NCBI GenBank assembly: GCA_963753285.1
Contig: CAVWBT010000001.1
Span: 248,001 to 312,000 of the forward strand
From: JAHEDH01 sp963753285
GTDB taxonomy: Bacteria; Actinomycetota; Acidimicrobiia; Spongiisociales; ZC4RG35
Direction of reading: 5' to 3'
Length of the DNA stretch: 64,000 nt
Part shown: positions 61,482 through 64,000 of the stretch, one piece after another
Layout of the letters: each line of letters opens with the position of its first letter
Numbering within the stretch: position 1 is the stretch's first letter
Program-made: the position numbers and the translations under genes
Notes under the pieces: generated by a model
Database searches by the model: none
The model's input: the letters and a program-made list of their open reading frames with translations, nothing else
What the model was told of the DNA's origin: nothing

Positions 61482-62930
61482 ATGGACATCCTCCGCCTCT
61501 ACATCGACGGCGAGTACGCCGACTCGGACTCGAACGAGACCTTCCCGACCATCAATCCGGCCACCGAAGAGAAGATCACGGACGTCCAGCAGGCGTCGGG
61601 TGGAGACGTCGACAGGGCGGTGAGATCCTCGCGAGCGGGATTCGAAGAGTGGTCGGCGATGACGGGCGCCGAACGAGGCCGGATCCTCAACCGCGCCGCC
61701 AATCTCCTGAGAGAGCGAAACGAGGAGCTGGCACGGCTCGAGGTCCTCGACACCGGGAAGCCGATCGCCGAGGCGATCGAAGTCGACGTGCTCTCTGGTG
61801 CCGACTGCATCGAGTACTACGCCGGCATGGCTGCCACGCTGCGGGGCGACCACTACGACCTCGGCGGCGACTTCGCCTACACGCGCCGCGAGCCGCTCGG
61901 AGTCGTTGGCGGCATCGGGGCATGGAACTACCCGATCCAGATCGCCTGTTGGAAGTCGGCTCCGGCGCTGGCTTGCGGCAACGCCATGGTCTTCAAGCCC
62001 GCCGAACTGACCCCGCTGACCGCCGCTCGCCTGGCAGAGGTGTACACCGAGGCAGGAGTGCCAGACGGTGTGTTCAACGTCGTACAGGGCGACGCCCGAA
62101 CGGGGCAGGCGATGGTCAGCCATCCTGGCATCGCCAAGATCTCACTGACCGGTGAAGTCGGGACAGGCAAGAAGGTCATGGCTGCAGCAGCGACGAGCCT
62201 CAAACACGTCACCCTGGAACTAGGTGGCAAATCCCCTCTGATCGTCTTCGGGGACGCTGACATCGACAACGCCGTCTCGGCTGCACTGCTCGCGAACTTC
62301 TACACCCAGGGCGAGGTCTGCTCGAACGGAACCAGGGTGTTCGTCCACGAATCCATCCACGCCGACTTCATCGGACGACTGGCGAGCCGCGCGCAGAAGA
62401 TGAAGATCGGGGATCCGCTCGACCCCAGCACCGACGTCGGGGCGCTGATCTCCGAAGAGCACCTCACCAAGGTCCTCGGCTACATCGAGATGGCCCGTTC
62501 CTCGGGCGCCCGCCTCGTGTGTGGCGGCGGGCGTCCGGCCGGCCCGGACCGGGGATGGTTCGTCGAACCCACCGTGTTCGACCAGTGCACCGACGACATG
62601 CAGTTCGTCACCGAAGAGATCTTCGGTCCCGTGATGGCCGTCCTGACGTTCGACTCCGAGGAGGAGGTGATCGCCCGCGCCAACGACACCGTATACGGGC
62701 TCGCGGCCGGTGTGTTCACCAAGGACCTCGCTCGCGGTCATCGGATGGCGGCGGCCCTCGAAGCCGGCATCGTGTGGATCAACACCTACAACATCACACC
62801 GATCGAGATGCCGTTCGGCGGGTACAAACAGTCGGGTCTCGGCCGGGAGAACTCGCACGCCGCCATCGAGCACTACACCCAACTCAAGTCGGTCTACGTC
62901 GCCACCGGTGACGTCGAAGCCCCGTATTGA
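61482..62930 (+). CDS. betB: Betaine-aldehyde dehydrogenase
   Basis: BetB oxidises betaine aldehyde to glycine betaine with NAD(P)+, giving an osmoprotectant. The 482-residue aldehyde dehydrogenase has the catalytic Cys in TQGEVCSNGTRVFV, the Glu in LELGGKSPLIV, GAWNYPIQIACWKSAPALAC and FKPAELTPLT. The CSNGTRVFV block is characteristic of BetB. TACGCT lies 6 bp before the ATG at 61482, so it may be leaderless. The next gene, convergent, is a betaine-type binding protein, which supports an osmotic role. Confidence 0.88.
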   Translation: MDILRLYIDGEYADSDSNETFPTINPATEEKITDVQQASGGDVDRAVRSSRAGFEEWSAMTGAERGRILNRAANLLRERNEELARLEVLDTGKPIAEAIEVDVLSGADCIEYYAGMAATLRGDHYDLGGDFAYTRREPLGVVGGIGAWNYPIQIACWKSAPALACGNAMVFKPAELTPLTAARLAEVYTEAGVPDGVFNVVQGDARTGQAMVSHPGIAKISLTGEVGTGKKVMAAAATSLKHVTLELGGKSPLIVFGDADIDNAVSAALLANFYTQGEVCSNGTRVFVHESIHADFIGRLASRAQKMKIGDPLDPSTDVGALISEEHLTKVLGYIEMARSSGARLVCGGGRPAGPDRGWFVEPTVFDQCTDDMQFVTEEIFGPVMAVLTFDSEEEVIARANDTVYGLAAGVFTKDLARGHRMAAALEAGIVWINTYNITPIEMPFGGYKQSGLGRENSHAAIEHYTQLKSVYVATGDVEAPY

Positions 62931-62933
62931 GTC

Positions 62934-62979
62934 AGGGTGGGGGCGACAGCGCGTCGCTGCCACCCCCAAAAACCACCCT
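62934..62979. terminator. Bidirectional terminator between betB and the betaine-binding gene
   Basis: AGGGTGG (62934-62940) pairs with CCACCCT (62973-62979) and, inside it, GGGGG-c-G-a-CAGC pairs with GCTG-c-C-a-CCCCC. The hairpin reaches into the stop codon of the minus-strand gene. The 46-bp gap has nothing else. Confidence 0.6.
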
Positions 62980-63940
62980 ATGGAAGCCAGGCTCTCCAGG
63001 TGTCCTCGTGCGCAGCGACCCAGTCCGCCGCCACATCGGCGGGATCCTGCCCGTCGATCTCCATCGGAGGGAGCATCTCCAGCTGATCCTCGGTCGTGAT
63101 GGTGAAGTTCTGGAGGAACTCGAATACCGCCGGATCCTTCTCCTCGAGCATCGCCGACGCCGCCTTGAACAATGCGTCCTCGGGGTAGTCACAATCCACA
63201 CCGCCGTCGCCGGCAGCCGCGCTGGCTCCGCACTCGTCGTTGTAGGTGGGCAGGGCAACATTCACGAGGTCGTATTTCGCGACCGCCGCCGTGGGGGTCC
63301 ACCAGTACATGATGATGGGCTCGTTCGCCGCCACCCGAGCATCGAGCTCGGCCACCGTGGCAGGCTCCGACCCCGAGAACTGGACCTGGAATGGCAGCCC
63401 GAGGTTCGCGATGATCTGCTCGTCGTACTGCGAGTAGGACGGATCGGTTCCGAGGAAACGTCCGAGGTCTCCCGTCTCTGCCGTGGCGAATTCTGCTGCA
63501 ACCGACGGGTCCTGGTACCCCTCCCATGTCGCCAGAGCAGGGTTGTCGTCGATCACGTAGCTCGGCACGAACCACCCGATCTTCCCGATTGCTCCGAGTT
63601 CGCCCATGTCGATGACCGAGCCGTCGTCGAAGTAGGCGGTCTCGGCGTCCGTGACGCCCGACGGCCAGATCTCGAGGACCGCGTCGAGGGTGCCATCCGC
63701 CATGCCGGTGAACATGGCGTCGTTCTCGTTGACCTCGGTGATCTCGACCGTATTGCCGAGTTCGTTCTCGATGATGTTCTTGGCGACCTCCACGTTCAAA
63801 CGCGACGCCGACCACGGGTTCACGATCAGGGTGATGGTGGGTTTGTCGTCGCCGGCATCGGCGCCGGACTCCGATCCGTCGCCGCACGCCGCGACCGCCA
63901 GCGCAAGCACCGTGACCAGTACCACGAATCTCTTTCCCAT
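62978..63940 (-). CDS. Glycine betaine/proline-type ABC transporter substrate-binding lipoprotein
   Basis: A 320-residue extracytoplasmic binding protein of the OpuAC/ProX type, which captures quaternary amines for uptake. A lipoprotein signal (MGKRFVVLVTVLALAVAAC) is followed by TITLIVNPWSASRLNVEVAK and EIWPSGVTDAETAYFDDGSV, then IMYWWTPTAAVAKYDLVNVA, with several Trp residues (aromatic cage). GAGGA is 8 nt before ATG 63940. The permease and ATPase genes are not in the window and may lie beyond its end. The last 60 bp of the window show no other feature. Confidence 0.85.
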   Translation of the reverse strand: MGKRFVVLVTVLALAVAACGDGSESGADAGDDKPTITLIVNPWSASRLNVEVAKNIIENELGNTVEITEVNENDAMFTGMADGTLDAVLEIWPSGVTDAETAYFDDGSVIDMGELGAIGKIGWFVPSYVIDDNPALATWEGYQDPSVAAEFATAETGDLGRFLGTDPSYSQYDEQIIANLGLPFQVQFSGSEPATVAELDARVAANEPIIMYWWTPTAAVAKYDLVNVALPTYNDECGASAAAGDGGVDCDYPEDALFKAASAMLEEKDPAVFEFLQNFTITTEDQLEMLPPMEIDGQDPADVAADWVAAHEDTWRAWLP

Positions 63941-64000
63941 ATTCGTATCCTCCTCAGAGCCCCTCGACGGGACCATCGGTTTACATTACGCAGATGGACA

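Overview
The window is a GC-rich, gene-dense bacterial chromosome segment. A high-GC actinobacterium is the best fit, possibly class Acidimicrobiia, but the class is an inference. Signs of this are the SigR/RsrA pair (normally tied to mycothiol), the zinc metalloprotease linked to F420 genes, the actinobacterial order metalloprotease-tilS-hpt-ftsH-folP-folB-folK, a topoisomerase I with basic repeats instead of zinc fingers, frequent GTG starts, and several genes that look leaderless. No phage, IS transposase, CRISPR array or rRNA was seen. One tRNA (Thr, CGT anticodon) is present.

Layout. 1-1386: tail of a degenerate GGDEF protein, an isolated FlbD-like flagellar protein, then a repeat-rich gap. 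1387-5400 (minus): pantothenate/CoA genes (DUF2520 reductase-like gene, panC, coaX) followed by lysS. 5430-8000: an SDR, a TetR regulator facing a DUF6326 membrane protein across two operators, and a small unknown protein. 8128-17247 (minus): sigR-rsrA, a membrane protein, metalloprotease, tilS, hpt, ftsH, then folP, a dead phosphatase-like gene, folB and a folK fused to a membrane methyltransferase domain. 17604-22560 (minus): an SLH-repeat surface protein, tRNA-Thr, then holB, tmk and an MFS transporter. 22690-30129: RNA repair (rtcB, archease), a phosphoribosyltransferase-hydrolase fusion, a frameshifted amidase, and topA. 30129-41523: SDRs, enoyl-CoA hydratase plus acyl-CoA ligase, a lipoprotein, an HNH (DUF222-type) nuclease, a SLC13/DASS transporter, a Tat-type metallo-beta-lactamase-fold lipoprotein, a cyclopropane synthase-like methyltransferase, an ion channel and YbaK. 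41616-45386: the nitrogen module amt-glnB-glnD. 45414-58525 (minus): M20 hydrolase, YgjV-like protein, tdh-kbl threonine breakdown, PIN-PhoH, VOC, methyltransferase, double histidine phosphatase, membrane pyrophosphatase, STAS-like protein, secreted protein, and PolX. 58625-64000: a second FtsH, a frameshifted methyltransferase, betaine-aldehyde dehydrogenase, and a glycine-betaine binding lipoprotein.

The most unusual content is non-coding or architectural. Two related elements (12831-13212 and 19281-19535) have arrays of 26-27 bp hairpin units pointing in opposite directions around an 88-bp core that reads in both copies as a similar short hydrophobic peptide. An 86-bp unit is repeated three times upstream of sigR. 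The folate operon carries a FolK-methyltransferase fusion and a pseudophosphatase. Two genes have single-base frameshifts, which may be real decay or assembly error.
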